Positions 1-7,216 of a stretch of 45,699 nt of DNA are shown piece after piece (the stretch's first letter is position 1; each line of letters starts with the position of its first letter). The DNA is from an uncultured Clostridium sp. (lineage in GTDB: Bacteria > Bacillota_A > Clostridia > TANB77 > CAG-508): NCBI GenBank assembly GCA_947244675.1, contig CAMXLV010000002.1:1-45699 (forward strand), written 5' to 3'. The translations under genes were made by a program, and so were the position numbers. The notes beneath the pieces are model-generated. The model was not told the DNA's origin and did not search any database. It worked only from the letters and a program-made list of their open reading frames with translations.

Positions 1-414
1 CCACCATCTTTAGGACTCATTACCTTAAATTCCTTTACAGCATCAGATAGTGTTTTAATACCAGTACAGTGTGAATATTTTGCCTTAGAAGGATTAGGAC
101 AATTATTAAATACCGTTAACTTAGTCAAAAAACATTTGAATAAAAACTTGCAAGTCGAAGGAGCACTTCTTACTATGTATGATATAAGAACCAATCTTTC
201 TAACCAAGTTGTAAAAGAAGTAAAAAAATACTTTGAAGACAAAGTTTACAAAACAGTCATACCAAGAAATGTGCGTTTGAGTGAAGCACCAAGTTATGGA
301 ATGCCAATCACAGAATATGATCCAAAATCGAAAGGTGCAAAAAGTTACTTAAAATTTGCAAAAGAATTTCTAAAAAACAACGAAGAAGAGAAAAAAGGAA
401 AGCATATGATATAA
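1..414 (+). CDS. parA: ParA/Soj chromosome-partitioning ATPase, C-terminal part
   Basis: Open at the left edge in frame 1, so only the last 137 residues are present. ParA/Soj is a deviant Walker ATPase that binds DNA and moves ParB-bound origin regions apart; in spore formers it also touches replication initiation. The fragment starts inside the family motif DCPPSLG (PPSLG visible) and continues with [15 protein letters not shown], then [15 protein letters not shown], all typical of Soj. The stop at 412-414 overlaps the AAAGGAGG ribosome binding site of parB, so the two genes form one operon. The lysine-rich tail is ordinary for this genome. Family assignment is secure; the missing N-terminus with the Walker A motif lies outside the window. 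Confidence 0.95.
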   Translation, partial: PPSLGLITLNSFTASDSVLIPVQCEYFALEGLGQLLNTVNLVKKHLNKNLQVEGALLTMYDIRTNLSNQVVKEVKKYFEDKVYKTVIPRNVRLSEAPSYGMPITEYDPKSKGAKSYLKFAKEFLKNNEEEKKGKHMI

Positions 415-428
415 AGGAGGAAAAATAA

Positions 429-1268
429 ATGGCAAAAATGTCAGGATTAGGAAAAGGATTAGATGCCTTATTTGGACCAGCACCAGAAGAAGAACAAATG
501 CAAGAAAATGATACCCTAAAAACCTTAAAAATAATAGAAGTAGAGCCAAATCAAGATCAAGCAAGAAAAAAATTTGATCAAGAAGCATTAGAAGAACTAG
601 CACAATCAATTAAGGAATATGGACTTATTCAACCAATTGTTGTAACCAAAAAAGATGGATACTATAGTATCATTGCAGGAGAAAGAAGATGGAGAGCATC
701 TAAAATAGCAGGATTAAAAGAAATACCAGCCATCATTCGTGAAGACGACGAAAAAATCAACTCAGAAATATCTTTAATAGAAAATATGCAAAGAGAAGAT
801 TTAAACCCAGTAGAAAAAGCAATGGGAATAAAAACCTTAATTGACACATATGGTATGTCACAAGAAGAAGTAGCTAAAAAGATAGGAAAAGGAAGAAGTA
901 CTATAGCCAATTGGATAAGAGTCTTAAACTTAGAACCACGAGTATTAGAAATGGCAAGAGAAGGAAAAATAACAGAAGGACATTGTAAAGCATTGTTAGC
1001 CATTACTGATCCAGAAAAACAATATCAAGCAGCTATACAACTATTAGAAAGAGGTACAACAGTAAGACAGATGGAAAAAAAGGCAAAAAGCAAAGAAACC
1101 AAAGAAGAACAACAAAGAAATCATATTTTATATAAAAGCATAGAAGACAATTTTCAAAGTTTCTTTGGTTCTAAGGTTCGATTAGACCCAGGAAAAAGAA
1201 GAGGAAAAATCATTATAGAATACACTTGTAATGATGACTTAGAAAGAATATTAGGACTAATCAAGTAA
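429..1268 (+). CDS. parB: ParB/Spo0J chromosome-partitioning protein
   Basis: 279 residues, the usual length. ParB binds parS sites near the origin, spreads along DNA as a CTP-dependent clamp and loads SMC. Visible are the N-terminal leader KMSGLGKGLDALFG, the CTP-binding ParB/Srx region with GERRWRASK and ENMQREDLNPVEKA (about residues 77-125), the helix-turn-helix MSQEEVAKKIGKGRSTIANW (about residues 145-165) and a short C-terminal dimerisation domain ending near LERILGLIK. The ATG at 429 follows AAAGGAGG with good spacing. It is co-transcribed with parA and followed closely by the DUF4446 gene. I saw no consensus parS site in the window. Confidence 0.97.
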   Translation: MAKMSGLGKGLDALFGPAPEEEQMQENDTLKTLKIIEVEPNQDQARKKFDQEALEELAQSIKEYGLIQPIVVTKKDGYYSIIAGERRWRASKIAGLKEIPAIIREDDEKINSEISLIENMQREDLNPVEKAMGIKTLIDTYGMSQEEVAKKIGKGRSTIANWIRVLNLEPRVLEMAREGKITEGHCKALLAITDPEKQYQAAIQLLERGTTVRQMEKKAKSKETKEEQQRNHILYKSIEDNFQSFFGSKVRLDPGKRRGKIIIEYTCNDDLERILGLIK

Positions 1269-1275
1269 AGAAGGA

Positions 1276-1782
1276 ATGAGAAAAATGGAGAATATAATAC
1301 AATTCTTAAAAAGTGATACTTTTTTATGGATTATGATAGGATTAATACTAGTTTTAGGAATCAGCTTTCTAATCTTATGTTTCAAGATTGCTAAATTAAA
1401 TAAAAGATACCAAAAATTTATGCAAAAATTAGGACAAGGGACAAATTTAGAAGAAGATTTACAAAGATATATGAACCATGTAGAGAAAGTAGAAGAGCAG
1501 AATGAACAAATCTTAACACAAATTAAAAAAATGGACAATAAGGTAAGTAATTGCATTCAAAAAGTAGGAATAATTCGTTATAGTGCATTTAAAGACACAG
1601 GAAGTGATCTAAGTTTTGCACTTGCTTTATTAGACAATGAAAAGAATGGTGTTGTGTTAAATGGGATATATTCAAGAGAAATGTCTAATATTTATGCAAA
1701 ACCAGTAGAACATGGAACATCTACTTATACTATATCAGAGGAAGAAGCAATGGCGATTAAAAAAGCAAGTGAAGAAAGATAA
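1276..1782 (+). CDS. DUF4446 family membrane-anchored protein
   Basis: 168 residues. One transmembrane segment lies near residues 15-37, followed by a charged helical stretch that could form a coiled coil (about 45-90) and a C-terminal domain with DLSFALALLDNEKNGVVLNG and ISEEEAMAIKKA, which I recognise as DUF4446. This family is often found beside parAB in Clostridia; its function is not known to me. The start at 1276 is 7 bases after the parB stop with an AAGGA-type binding site; an in-frame ATG three codons later is also possible. It probably ends the par operon, as the tRNA genes downstream have their own promoter. Confidence 0.85.
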   Translation: MRKMENIIQFLKSDTFLWIMIGLILVLGISFLILCFKIAKLNKRYQKFMQKLGQGTNLEEDLQRYMNHVEKVEEQNEQILTQIKKMDNKVSNCIQKVGIIRYSAFKDTGSDLSFALALLDNEKNGVVLNGIYSREMSNIYAKPVEHGTSTYTISEEEAMAIKKASEER

Positions 1783-1866
1783 AAGACTAAAAGAGCAGTA
1801 CCTAAATAGTTAAATGAATCATTGATAAAATGGTTAAAAAATAATAAAAAAAGTTAAAAAATTCTA

Positions 1867-1895
1867 TTGACAAATGTCAGTAAAAATGCTAATAT
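1867..1895 (+). promoter_or_regulatory. Sigma-A type promoter of the tRNA-Ser genes
   Basis: TTGACA at 1867-1872, 17-base spacer, TAATAT at 1890-1895, upstream of tRNA-Ser at 1928. Predicted transcription start is near 1902. The -35 box lies in the left arm of a 12-bp inverted repeat. Confidence 0.85.
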
Positions 1896-1918
1896 AAGTA
1901 TTGTCGCTGACATTTGTC
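1869..1918. repeat. 12-bp inverted repeat around the tRNA-Ser promoter
   Basis: GACAAATGTCAG at 1869-1880 and its exact reverse complement CTGACATTTGTC at 1907-1918. The left arm overlaps the -35 box and the right arm lies just after the predicted start. It could be a two-site operator or a cruciform; a role is inference. Confidence 0.6.
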
Positions 1919-1927
1919 TAATGATAA

Positions 1928-2019
<92 letters not shown>

Positions 2020-2022
2020 AGC

Positions 2023-2056
2023 AAAAAGTTAGACGAAAAAACAAGTCTAACTTTTT
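2023..2056 (+). terminator. Intrinsic terminator after the first tRNA-Ser
   Basis: Perfect 12-bp stem, AAAAAGTTAGAC with GTCTAACTTTTT, around a 10-base A-rich loop; the stem ends in a T-run. Confidence 0.8.
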
Positions 2057-2078
2057 CTATTATTTTATTTGAGGAAAT

Positions 2079-2168
2079 GGAGATGTACCCAAGTGGTGAA
2101 GGGGACTGTTTGCTAAACAGTTAGGTCGTGAAAACGGCGCGGAGGTTCGAACCCTCTCATCTCCGCCA
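2079..2168 (+). tRNA. tRNA-Ser (anticodon GCU)
   Basis: Acceptor GGAGATG at 2079-2085 pairs with CATCTCC at 2158-2164, then G and an encoded CCA. Anticodon loop TTGCTAA with GCT at 2112-2114, reading AGC and AGU. Long variable arm typical of serine tRNAs. Confidence 0.95.
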
Positions 2169-2169
2169 A

Positions 2170-2210
2170 AAAACAATGTTTAAGTTGAAAAACTTAAACA
2201 TTGTTTTTGT
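2170..2210 (+). terminator. Intrinsic terminator after the second tRNA-Ser
   Basis: Perfect 17-bp stem (2170-2186 with 2191-2207) closed by a GAAA loop and followed by T-rich sequence. Confidence 0.85.
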
Positions 2211-2276
2211 TTTTATAGAAATTTTTTTATTAATATATAAAAATAGAAAGAATAAAACAACCAAACTCTTAACATA

Positions 2277-2305
2277 TTGACATAAAAAATGCTTTGAGAT
2301 AAAGT
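2277..2305 (+). promoter_or_regulatory. Promoter of the prepilin-like gene
   Basis: TTGACA at 2277-2282, 17-base spacer, TAAAGT at 2300-2305. The gene start follows with AAAGGAGG near 2322. Confidence 0.6.
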
Positions 2306-2336
2306 AAAAATAATAAAAAATAAAGGAGGAGAAAAA

Positions 2337-3665
2337 ATGGTAAAAAACAATACAAAAGGAATCACACTAATAGCTCTAGTAATCACAATTATTGTCTTAT
2401 TAATTTTAGTAGGAATAACCATTGCTACATTAACAGGAGATAATGGAGTATTAAAAAAAGCAATAGTAGCGAAAGAGAAGACTAATTTGGAAAATGAAAG
2501 AGAAAGACTTGAATTAATAAAAGCAAGTGTAGTAATAGATCATGATGGAAAAATAACAGTTGATCAATATATTGAACAATTAGTTATAGAAAATATAATA
2601 GTAGGAGAAATAGAAGAAGGAGATAATAACAGCAAAAATATTGTAACAGATAATGGGTATAGTGTTAATATAGAGCAAAAATCTGATAAAGATATTAGTA
2701 TTACAATAGAAGGGGAAGTTGGAAAACTAAAAGTACTAATAAAACAAGTAACCTTAACAAGTGATAGTGATAATATTAAAGTAGATGTACAAGTAAAAAG
2801 AGGAGAAGGAGCAATTTATCAATATTATTACAAAACAGATAAAACAGAATATCAATTAGTAGGTGAAACAACAAAAACTAGTTATACAATAGAAAATTTA
2901 GAACCAGATAGATATACAATAAAAGTAGTTGCAATCAACGCAAATGGAAGTACTTTTAAGGAAGAAGTTGGAATAATAGAACAAATAACAGCACAAGAAA
3001 TAGAACAAGGAAAATATATTAATATGGAAAGTGGAAACCAGATAATAAAATGTAGGGTTTTGTGGGATTCCAATTCAACTTATGGGAAAAATGGAATTCA
3101 TATTGTTGCTATGGATACGGTAGAAAAGATTAAATTTCGCATACCACAAGCATCAGAATCAGATGCTTTAATTAAAAATTGGAATTCATATCTTAATGCT
3201 ATTGAAATTTTAAATAATAAAGCACGTGAATATTCAAATACATCATTTTGCATAGAGGCAAGAAGTATAGGAAGTGTTCCCAATAATCCTTATTTTAAAA
3301 ATACAAACACAGGTTATGTAGGGCAACAATTAGGAGATGAAAATTATATATCAGATTATGAGAAAATGAAAGAATTAGGAATAGACAATATAAAAAAGGA
3401 TTATTGGTTGGCATCTCGTTATTCAGAGATAGGAACATGGAAATATGCAAGTGTTAGATTTGTAAATTTGGAGGGGAAATTAAAAGGAGATAAAAATGCA
3501 TCTCGTGCTGAACAAATATTTTATTGGGATACAGGTAGCTGGCATAGTGTATTAGACAATGACAAAGGATTAATCTGTGGATTAAGACCAGTATTTATCT
3601 TGAAAAAAGATGCGAAAATAAAAGGTTTGGGTACAGCAGAAAAACCCTATTATTTAACTTTATAA
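2337..3665 (+). CDS. Prepilin-like surface protein with FN3-like and C-terminal lectin-like domain
   Basis: 442 residues. The N-terminus has a type IV prepilin signature: a short basic leader, then KGITLIALVITIIVLLILVG, a hydrophobic helix (about residues 8-35) of the kind cut by a prepilin peptidase, followed by TLTGDNGVLKKA, which is common in clostridial pilin-like proteins. Residues about 130-210 look like a fibronectin type III domain (YQYYYKTDKTEYQLVG, YTIENLEPDRYTIKVVA). The C-terminal 200 residues contain YWLASRYSE and GLICGLRPVFILK, which resembles the lectin-like DUF6273 type of domain in clostridial surface proteins. It has its own promoter and sits just before the type IV secretion cluster. 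A second protein with the same N-terminus is at 35450. The ligand is unknown. Confidence 0.75.
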   Translation: MVKNNTKGITLIALVITIIVLLILVGITIATLTGDNGVLKKAIVAKEKTNLENERERLELIKASVVIDHDGKITVDQYIEQLVIENIIVGEIEEGDNNSKNIVTDNGYSVNIEQKSDKDISITIEGEVGKLKVLIKQVTLTSDSDNIKVDVQVKRGEGAIYQYYYKTDKTEYQLVGETTKTSYTIENLEPDRYTIKVVAINANGSTFKEEVGIIEQITAQEIEQGKYINMESGNQIIKCRVLWDSNSTYGKNGIHIVAMDTVEKIKFRIPQASESDALIKNWNSYLNAIEILNNKAREYSNTSFCIEARSIGSVPNNPYFKNTNTGYVGQQLGDENYISDYEKMKELGIDNIKKDYWLASRYSEIGTWKYASVRFVNLEGKLKGDKNASRAEQIFYWDTGSWHSVLDNDKGLICGLRPVFILKKDAKIKGLGTAEKPYYLTL

Positions 3666-3679
3666 TAGAATAAAACTAT

Positions 3680-3696
3680 ATTACAAAAACATTACA
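3680..3696. promoter_or_regulatory. ATTACA direct repeat upstream of the secretion operon
   Basis: ATTACAAAAACATTACA: two ATTACA half-sites with an 11-base period, 24 bases upstream of the -35 box at 3721. The same 17 bases recur at 5522-5538 before the second secretion promoter. Direct repeats with this period are typical of OmpR/PhoP-family regulators; the regulator is inference. Confidence 0.5.
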
Positions 3697-3720
3697 TTTT
3701 CATGTTAAATTAAAAACAAG

Positions 3721-3749
3721 TTGAAAAAAGAGGAAAAATAAGGTATAAT
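3721..3749 (+). promoter_or_regulatory. Promoter of the VirB2-like operon
   Basis: TTGAAA at 3721-3726, 17-base spacer, TATAAT at 3744-3749, with the gene start at 3785. Confidence 0.75.
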
Positions 3750-3784
3750 AAAAAGAGAGAAAAAAGAATAAAGAAGGTGATAAA

Positions 3785-4201
3785 ATGGCAAAAAAAGTAA
3801 TATATACAGCTATGATAATTATTATCACGATCATAGGAATCAATATAAGTTATTATAAAACCTATGCAGCATCAGCAGGAATTGGTGGAATTGTTAATCA
3901 AACAATTAAATCGCCAAGTGTTAATCCTGACTATTACAAGCCAGACAGTAGTGATACAGCACAAGGAGCTGAAAAAGTAGCAGAGATAGGAAATACCATC
4001 ATTGGAACTATACAAATTTTAGGGAGTATATTAGCAGTTATCGTTTTAGTAGCCCTTGGTATCAAATACATGATGGGAAGTGTAGAAGAAAAAGCAGAAT
4101 ACAAAAAAACTATGATGCCATATGTAATAGGAGCTATTATGGTTTTTGGAATTACCAATATATTAAGTATTATTGTTAGTATCGCAAGTAACTTATTTTA
4201 A
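3785..4201 (+). CDS. VirB2/TrbC-like subunit 1
   Basis: 138 residues. N-terminal signal-like hydrophobic segment (about 5-25) ending at TYAAS, a short hydrophilic stretch, then two transmembrane segments (about 70-95 and 115-135) separated by IKYMMGSVEEKAEYKKTMM. This layout, a signal peptide plus two helices with a short basic loop, is that of VirB2/TrbC pilus subunits of type IV secretion systems. It is the first of four paralogues in a row and follows its promoter by about 36 bases. The repeated KYMMGS-EEKAEYKK loop ties all four together. Which one builds the pilus, if any, cannot be told. Confidence 0.8.
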   Translation: MAKKVIYTAMIIIITIIGINISYYKTYAASAGIGGIVNQTIKSPSVNPDYYKPDSSDTAQGAEKVAEIGNTIIGTIQILGSILAVIVLVALGIKYMMGSVEEKAEYKKTMMPYVIGAIMVFGITNILSIIVSIASNLF

Positions 4202-4225
4202 AACATAGAAAAAGAAGGTGATAAA

Positions 4226-4609
4226 ATGGCAAAAAAAATAGGATATATAGTAATTATACTAATAGTAGCAATAGGATTATTTTCATATTTTACGCCAACT
4301 TATGCAACAACTGTAGATGATACCGTCAAAGGAGCGCAAGGATTTTTAGATATTGGCAAAACACAAACACAAGTAGATCAAGGAGAATTGAAAAATATTT
4401 CTAACTTGATTTTCAATCTATTATTAGCTTTTGCTATTGTATCAGCAGTTATTGTAGGAATGATACTTGGTATTCAGTTTATGACATCTGGTATCGAAGA
4501 AAAAGCACAAATAAAAGAAAAATTATTGCCATATGCAATTAGTTGTTTTGTCATTTTTGGAGCATTTGGTATATGGAAAATAGCAGTAACTGTACTTAGT
4601 AGCTGGTAA
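4226..4609 (+). CDS. VirB2/TrbC-like subunit 2 (divergent)
   Basis: 127 residues with the same plan as its neighbours: signal segment ending near YATT, two transmembrane helices (about 60-83 and 100-124), and a connecting loop GIQFMTSGIEEKAQIKEKLL. It departs most from the family loop, with TSGIEEKAQIKE replacing GSVEEKAEYKK. The start has a GAAGGTGAT ribosome binding site almost identical to that of the gene before it, and the first seven residues also match, which points to tandem duplication. Likely a membrane-embedded subunit of the secretion apparatus with a role distinct from its paralogues. Confidence 0.72.
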   Translation: MAKKIGYIVIILIVAIGLFSYFTPTYATTVDDTVKGAQGFLDIGKTQTQVDQGELKNISNLIFNLLLAFAIVSAVIVGMILGIQFMTSGIEEKAQIKEKLLPYAISCFVIFGAFGIWKIAVTVLSSW

Positions 4610-4622
4610 GGAGGCAAGAAAA

Positions 4623-4970
4623 ATGAAAAAGAAAATAATAAAAATAGGGATAATTCTTAGTATTGCTATTCTGATTTTTACTTGTGCATCTTATGGATTT
4701 ACCATAAAAGATTTAACTGGAACACAAACCCAAGTAGAATCTCTAAAAAATGCAGGTAATAATATTGTAAAAGTAATTACATCAATAGGAGTTGTTATAT
4801 CAGTTATGGTGTTAATTATTTTAGGTATTAAATATATGATGGGAAGCGTAGAAGAAAAAGCAGAATATAAGAAGACTTTATTACCTTATCTAATTGGAGC
4901 CTCTTTGGTATTTGGAGCATCAGTGATTGCACAACTAATTTATGACCTTGCAATTCAAATAAAAGTATAG
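4623..4970 (+). CDS. VirB2/TrbC-like subunit 3
   Basis: 115 residues, third in the tandem set. Signal-like segment at about residues 5-25, a short linker with TGTQTQVESL that recalls the TQTQVDQG of subunit 2, and two transmembrane helices around IKYMMGSVEEKAEYKKTLLP. It begins 14 bases after the stop of subunit 2 and has AAGGAGG as ribosome binding site, so it is in the same operon. There is an 86-base gap to the next paralogue. Confidence 0.78.
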   Translation: MKKKIIKIGIILSIAILIFTCASYGFTIKDLTGTQTQVESLKNAGNNIVKVITSIGVVISVMVLIILGIKYMMGSVEEKAEYKKTLLPYLIGASLVFGASVIAQLIYDLAIQIKV

Positions 4971-5056
4971 TATAATGGAATTAAACTTGTTATTAATATT
5001 CTCTATTATAAAGAGAGGAAGAATAAAAATACATAGAAAGTAAAGGAGGAAATAAA

Positions 5057-5425
5057 ATGAAAAAAGCATCAAAAATAATGACAGTTTTATTAATTATCAT
5101 GACCATAGCAATAGTTGCAACAAATGTATTTGCAGCAGAAGCACCAATAACACCAAGTCAAATGGATGGTAAAGGAACTGCTGATGTAGGAGGAATTCAA
5201 AATATTGGTAATGAAATTATTAGGATTTTAACTACAGCAGGAGTAGTAATCTCTGTTGTTATCTTAATCGTATTAGGTATTAAATATATGATGGGAAGTG
5301 CAGAAGAAAAAGCAGAATACAAGAAAACTTTAATGCCATATGTAATTGGTGCAGGATTAGTATTTGCAGCATCTGCTGTTGCAACAGTAGTTTACAATTT
5401 TGCATCTAATGTAACTATTACATAG
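5057..5425 (+). CDS. VirB2/TrbC-like subunit 4
   Basis: 122 residues. Signal peptide with a clear cleavage-like end (TNVFAAEA, about residue 27), a polar stretch and two transmembrane helices with IKYMMGSAEEKAEYKKTLMP between them. Subunits 1, 3 and 4 share this loop almost exactly. A strong AAAGGAGG precedes the start. The operon ends here: an intrinsic terminator follows at 5435 and a new promoter starts the PrgI-VirB4 operon. This split would let subunits be made in excess over the channel, as expected for a pilus-like polymer; that is inference. Confidence 0.78.
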   Translation: MKKASKIMTVLLIIMTIAIVATNVFAAEAPITPSQMDGKGTADVGGIQNIGNEIIRILTTAGVVISVVILIVLGIKYMMGSAEEKAEYKKTLMPYVIGAGLVFAASAVATVVYNFASNVTIT

Positions 5426-5434
5426 TAAAAGAAG

Positions 5435-5470
5435 AAAGAATTTTAAGAAAAAACTTAAAGTTCTTTTTTG
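5435..5470 (+). terminator. Terminator after the VirB2-like operon
   Basis: AAAGAATTTTAAG (5435-5447) pairs with CTTAAAGTTCTTT (5454-5466) with one wobble pair and an A6 loop, then T-rich sequence. Confidence 0.75.
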
Positions 5471-5506
5471 TTGTATAAGTAAAAGCAAAGTTTATACTTA
5501 TACAAC
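5470..5506. repeat. 12-bp inverted repeat
   Basis: GTTGTATAAGTA (5470-5481) and TACTTATACAAC (5495-5506) are exact reverse complements with a 13-base loop and no T-run. Could be a second transcript end, a processing hairpin or an operator. Confidence 0.4.
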
Positions 5507-5521
5507 AAAAACAACAACAAT

Positions 5522-5538
5522 ATTACAAAAACATTACA
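5522..5538. promoter_or_regulatory. ATTACA direct repeat upstream of the PrgI-VirB4 operon
   Basis: ATTACAAAAACATTACA, identical to 3680-3696, with a further ATTA after the same 5-base step. Its presence before both secretion promoters suggests shared control. Confidence 0.5.
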
Positions 5539-5559
5539 AAAATATTAAAAAAACAAAAA

Positions 5560-5602
5560 AAACCGATAAATAGTTACAATTTATCGGTTTTTATGCTATA
5601 AT
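5560..5602 (+). promoter_or_regulatory. Hairpin overlapping the promoter of the PrgI-VirB4 operon
   Basis: AAACCGATAAAT (5560-5571) and ATTTATCGGTTT (5579-5590) form a 12-bp hairpin followed by T5, which looks like a terminator. A TATAAT box at 5597-5602 follows at once; the only -35 candidate at 17 bases, TTACAA at 5574-5579, lies in the hairpin loop. The TATAAT is clear, the -35 is weak. Confidence 0.55.
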
Positions 5603-5655
5603 ATAAATTAGTAAAATAGTGGGTTATTCTAGCTAAAAACAAAGGAGGAAAAAAT

Positions 5656-6003
5656 ATGCAAACATATGAAATACCAAGAAATTATAAAGGAGAAGGAAGA
5701 ATTCTCTATATCTTTTCCATGAAAGGGTTAGCCTATACAGCAATTGGAGCTATACCAGGGGTGCTAATCTATTTAATCTTAAAAGTATTTGGAGCAGACA
5801 CCATTGGAATTATTATAACCATCCTTTGTGGGGGAATTGGATTTATCATTGGAACCTTAAAAGTACCTGACACAAGAAAATTCAAAATAACCGAAAAAAC
5901 AGGAGGAGAAAACATAGATGATGTCATAAAAAGGGCAATTCGTTTCAAGCAAAAGAAAAATAAAATCTATGTTTATAAAAAGGAGGAAGCAAAAGATGAG
6001 TAA
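5656..6003 (+). CDS. PrgI family type IV secretion membrane protein
   Basis: 115 residues: a short cytoplasmic start (YEIPRNYKGEGRILYIFSMK), two transmembrane helices (about 25-45 and 50-70) and a charged tail. This is the PrgI family, small proteins encoded just before VirB4-type ATPases in Gram-positive conjugation systems and probably the counterpart of VirB3. AAAGGAGG precedes the start. The gene overlaps the next by 8 bases. It opens the second operon of the cluster. Confidence 0.8.
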   Translation: MQTYEIPRNYKGEGRILYIFSMKGLAYTAIGAIPGVLIYLILKVFGADTIGIIITILCGGIGFIIGTLKVPDTRKFKITEKTGGENIDDVIKRAIRFKQKKNKIYVYKKEEAKDE

Positions 6004-7216
6004 TGATGAATTAACCAATATCCTAAAAATCGTATTAATTGTCATGTTAGGAATACTATTTTTTCTAATATTTGTATTTGCGATATTAAAAATAAGAGAA
6101 GCAAGCCAAAGAAATAAAAAAGAAAATTTAGTAACCAATAATGCTAAAACAGGAAAGGGAAAAGGAAACATGGAATACAGCAAACAATCCATCTTTTCCT
6201 TTATGAAATTTGATAAAATAGAAGATGACATGATCATTAGAAAAAATGGAACCAAGTATTTAATGGTTGTGGAATGTCAAGGGGTTAATTATGATTTAAT
6301 GTCAGGAATTGAAAAAAATAGTGTAGAACAAGGATTTTTGCAATTTTTAAATACATTAAAGCACCCAATTCAACTTTATACCCAAACAAGAACTGTCAAT
6401 TTAGGAAGCAGTATTATAAAATATAAAGACAGACTAAAAGTAATTGAAAACAGATTAGTACAAAAACAATTAGAATACAATAACAAAGTAAATTCAAAAC
6501 AATACACAGAAGAACAGCTAATGAAAGAAAAAATAGAAGTTGTAAAAGAAAAAAACTTATATGAATATGGAAGAGACATCATAAACAATACAGAAAAAAT
6601 GAACTTAAACAAAAATATTCTACGAAGACATTACTATATTGTAATATCACATATACCAGAGGAAATTAACAATCCTAATATTCAAAAATCAGAAATAAGA
6701 GATATTGCTTTTAATGAATTATACACGAAATGTCAATCCATCATTGCTTCTCTTTTCGTTTGTGGTGTGCAAGGAAAAATTTTAAATTCAAATGAATTAG
6801 CAGAACTATTGTATATGGCTTATAACAGAGATGATGCAGATATTTACCAACTAGAAAAAGCATTAAATGCTAGATATGATGAATTATATACAACAGCACA
6901 AGATGTATTAGACAAAAGAATGAAAGTACTAGACCAAAAAATAGAAGAAGAAGCTATTATAAAAGCAAATGAAAAACTACAAGAAGCAGCAGAAGAAAAT
7001 GAAAAAGAAAAAGCCGTAAGAAAAAAAGAAGAAGATCTACAAGCACTAGTAGATAAAATGGCAAAAATTTTAATTGAAGAAAATAAAGAATTAGTAGGGG
7101 CTGATATAGCCAAAAAAGCACAAAAGAAAATAGATGAAGAAAGCGAAGGAAAAGGAGGAGAAGAAGATGAAGAAAGACAAATCAAAACAACTAGAAGAAA
7201 AAAAGCAACCACATGA
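5996..7216 (+). CDS. Membrane-anchored protein resembling the N-terminal domain of VirB4/TraC
   Basis: 406 residues from the ATG at 5996, chosen because AAGGAGG lies at 5980-5986. One transmembrane segment (about 8-33) is followed by YLMVVECQGVNYDLMSG and a region with FLQFLNTLKHPIQLYTQTRT, which look like the N-terminal domain that is normally part of VirB4/TraC ATPases. Residues about 280-400 are a long charged coiled coil. There is no Walker motif; the ATPase is the next gene, whose start overlaps this one by 50 bases. I infer a VirB4 whose N-terminal domain has become a separate, membrane-tethered protein. It could instead be an independent scaffold. Confidence 0.6.
   Translation: MSNDELTNILKIVLIVMLGILFFLIFVFAILKIREASQRNKKENLVTNNAKTGKGKGNMEYSKQSIFSFMKFDKIEDDMIIRKNGTKYLMVVECQGVNYDLMSGIEKNSVEQGFLQFLNTLKHPIQLYTQTRTVNLGSSIIKYKDRLKVIENRLVQKQLEYNNKVNSKQYTEEQLMKEKIEVVKEKNLYEYGRDIINNTEKMNLNKNILRRHYYIVISHIPEEINNPNIQKSEIRDIAFNELYTKCQSIIASLFVCGVQGKILNSNELAELLYMAYNRDDADIYQLEKALNARYDELYTTAQDVLDKRMKVLDQKIEEEAIIKANEKLQEAAEENEKEKAVRKKEEDLQALVDKMAKILIEENKELVGADIAKKAQKKIDEESEGKGGEEDEERQIKTTRRKKATT

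Noticed and set aside
429..1268. parS site near parB
   Set aside because: No sequence close to the palindromic parS consensus was found in the window.
7134..7166. Upstream in-frame ATG as the start of virB4
   Set aside because: It lacks a ribosome binding site and adds only a Lys/Glu-rich stretch; the ATG at 7167 has AAAGGAGG.
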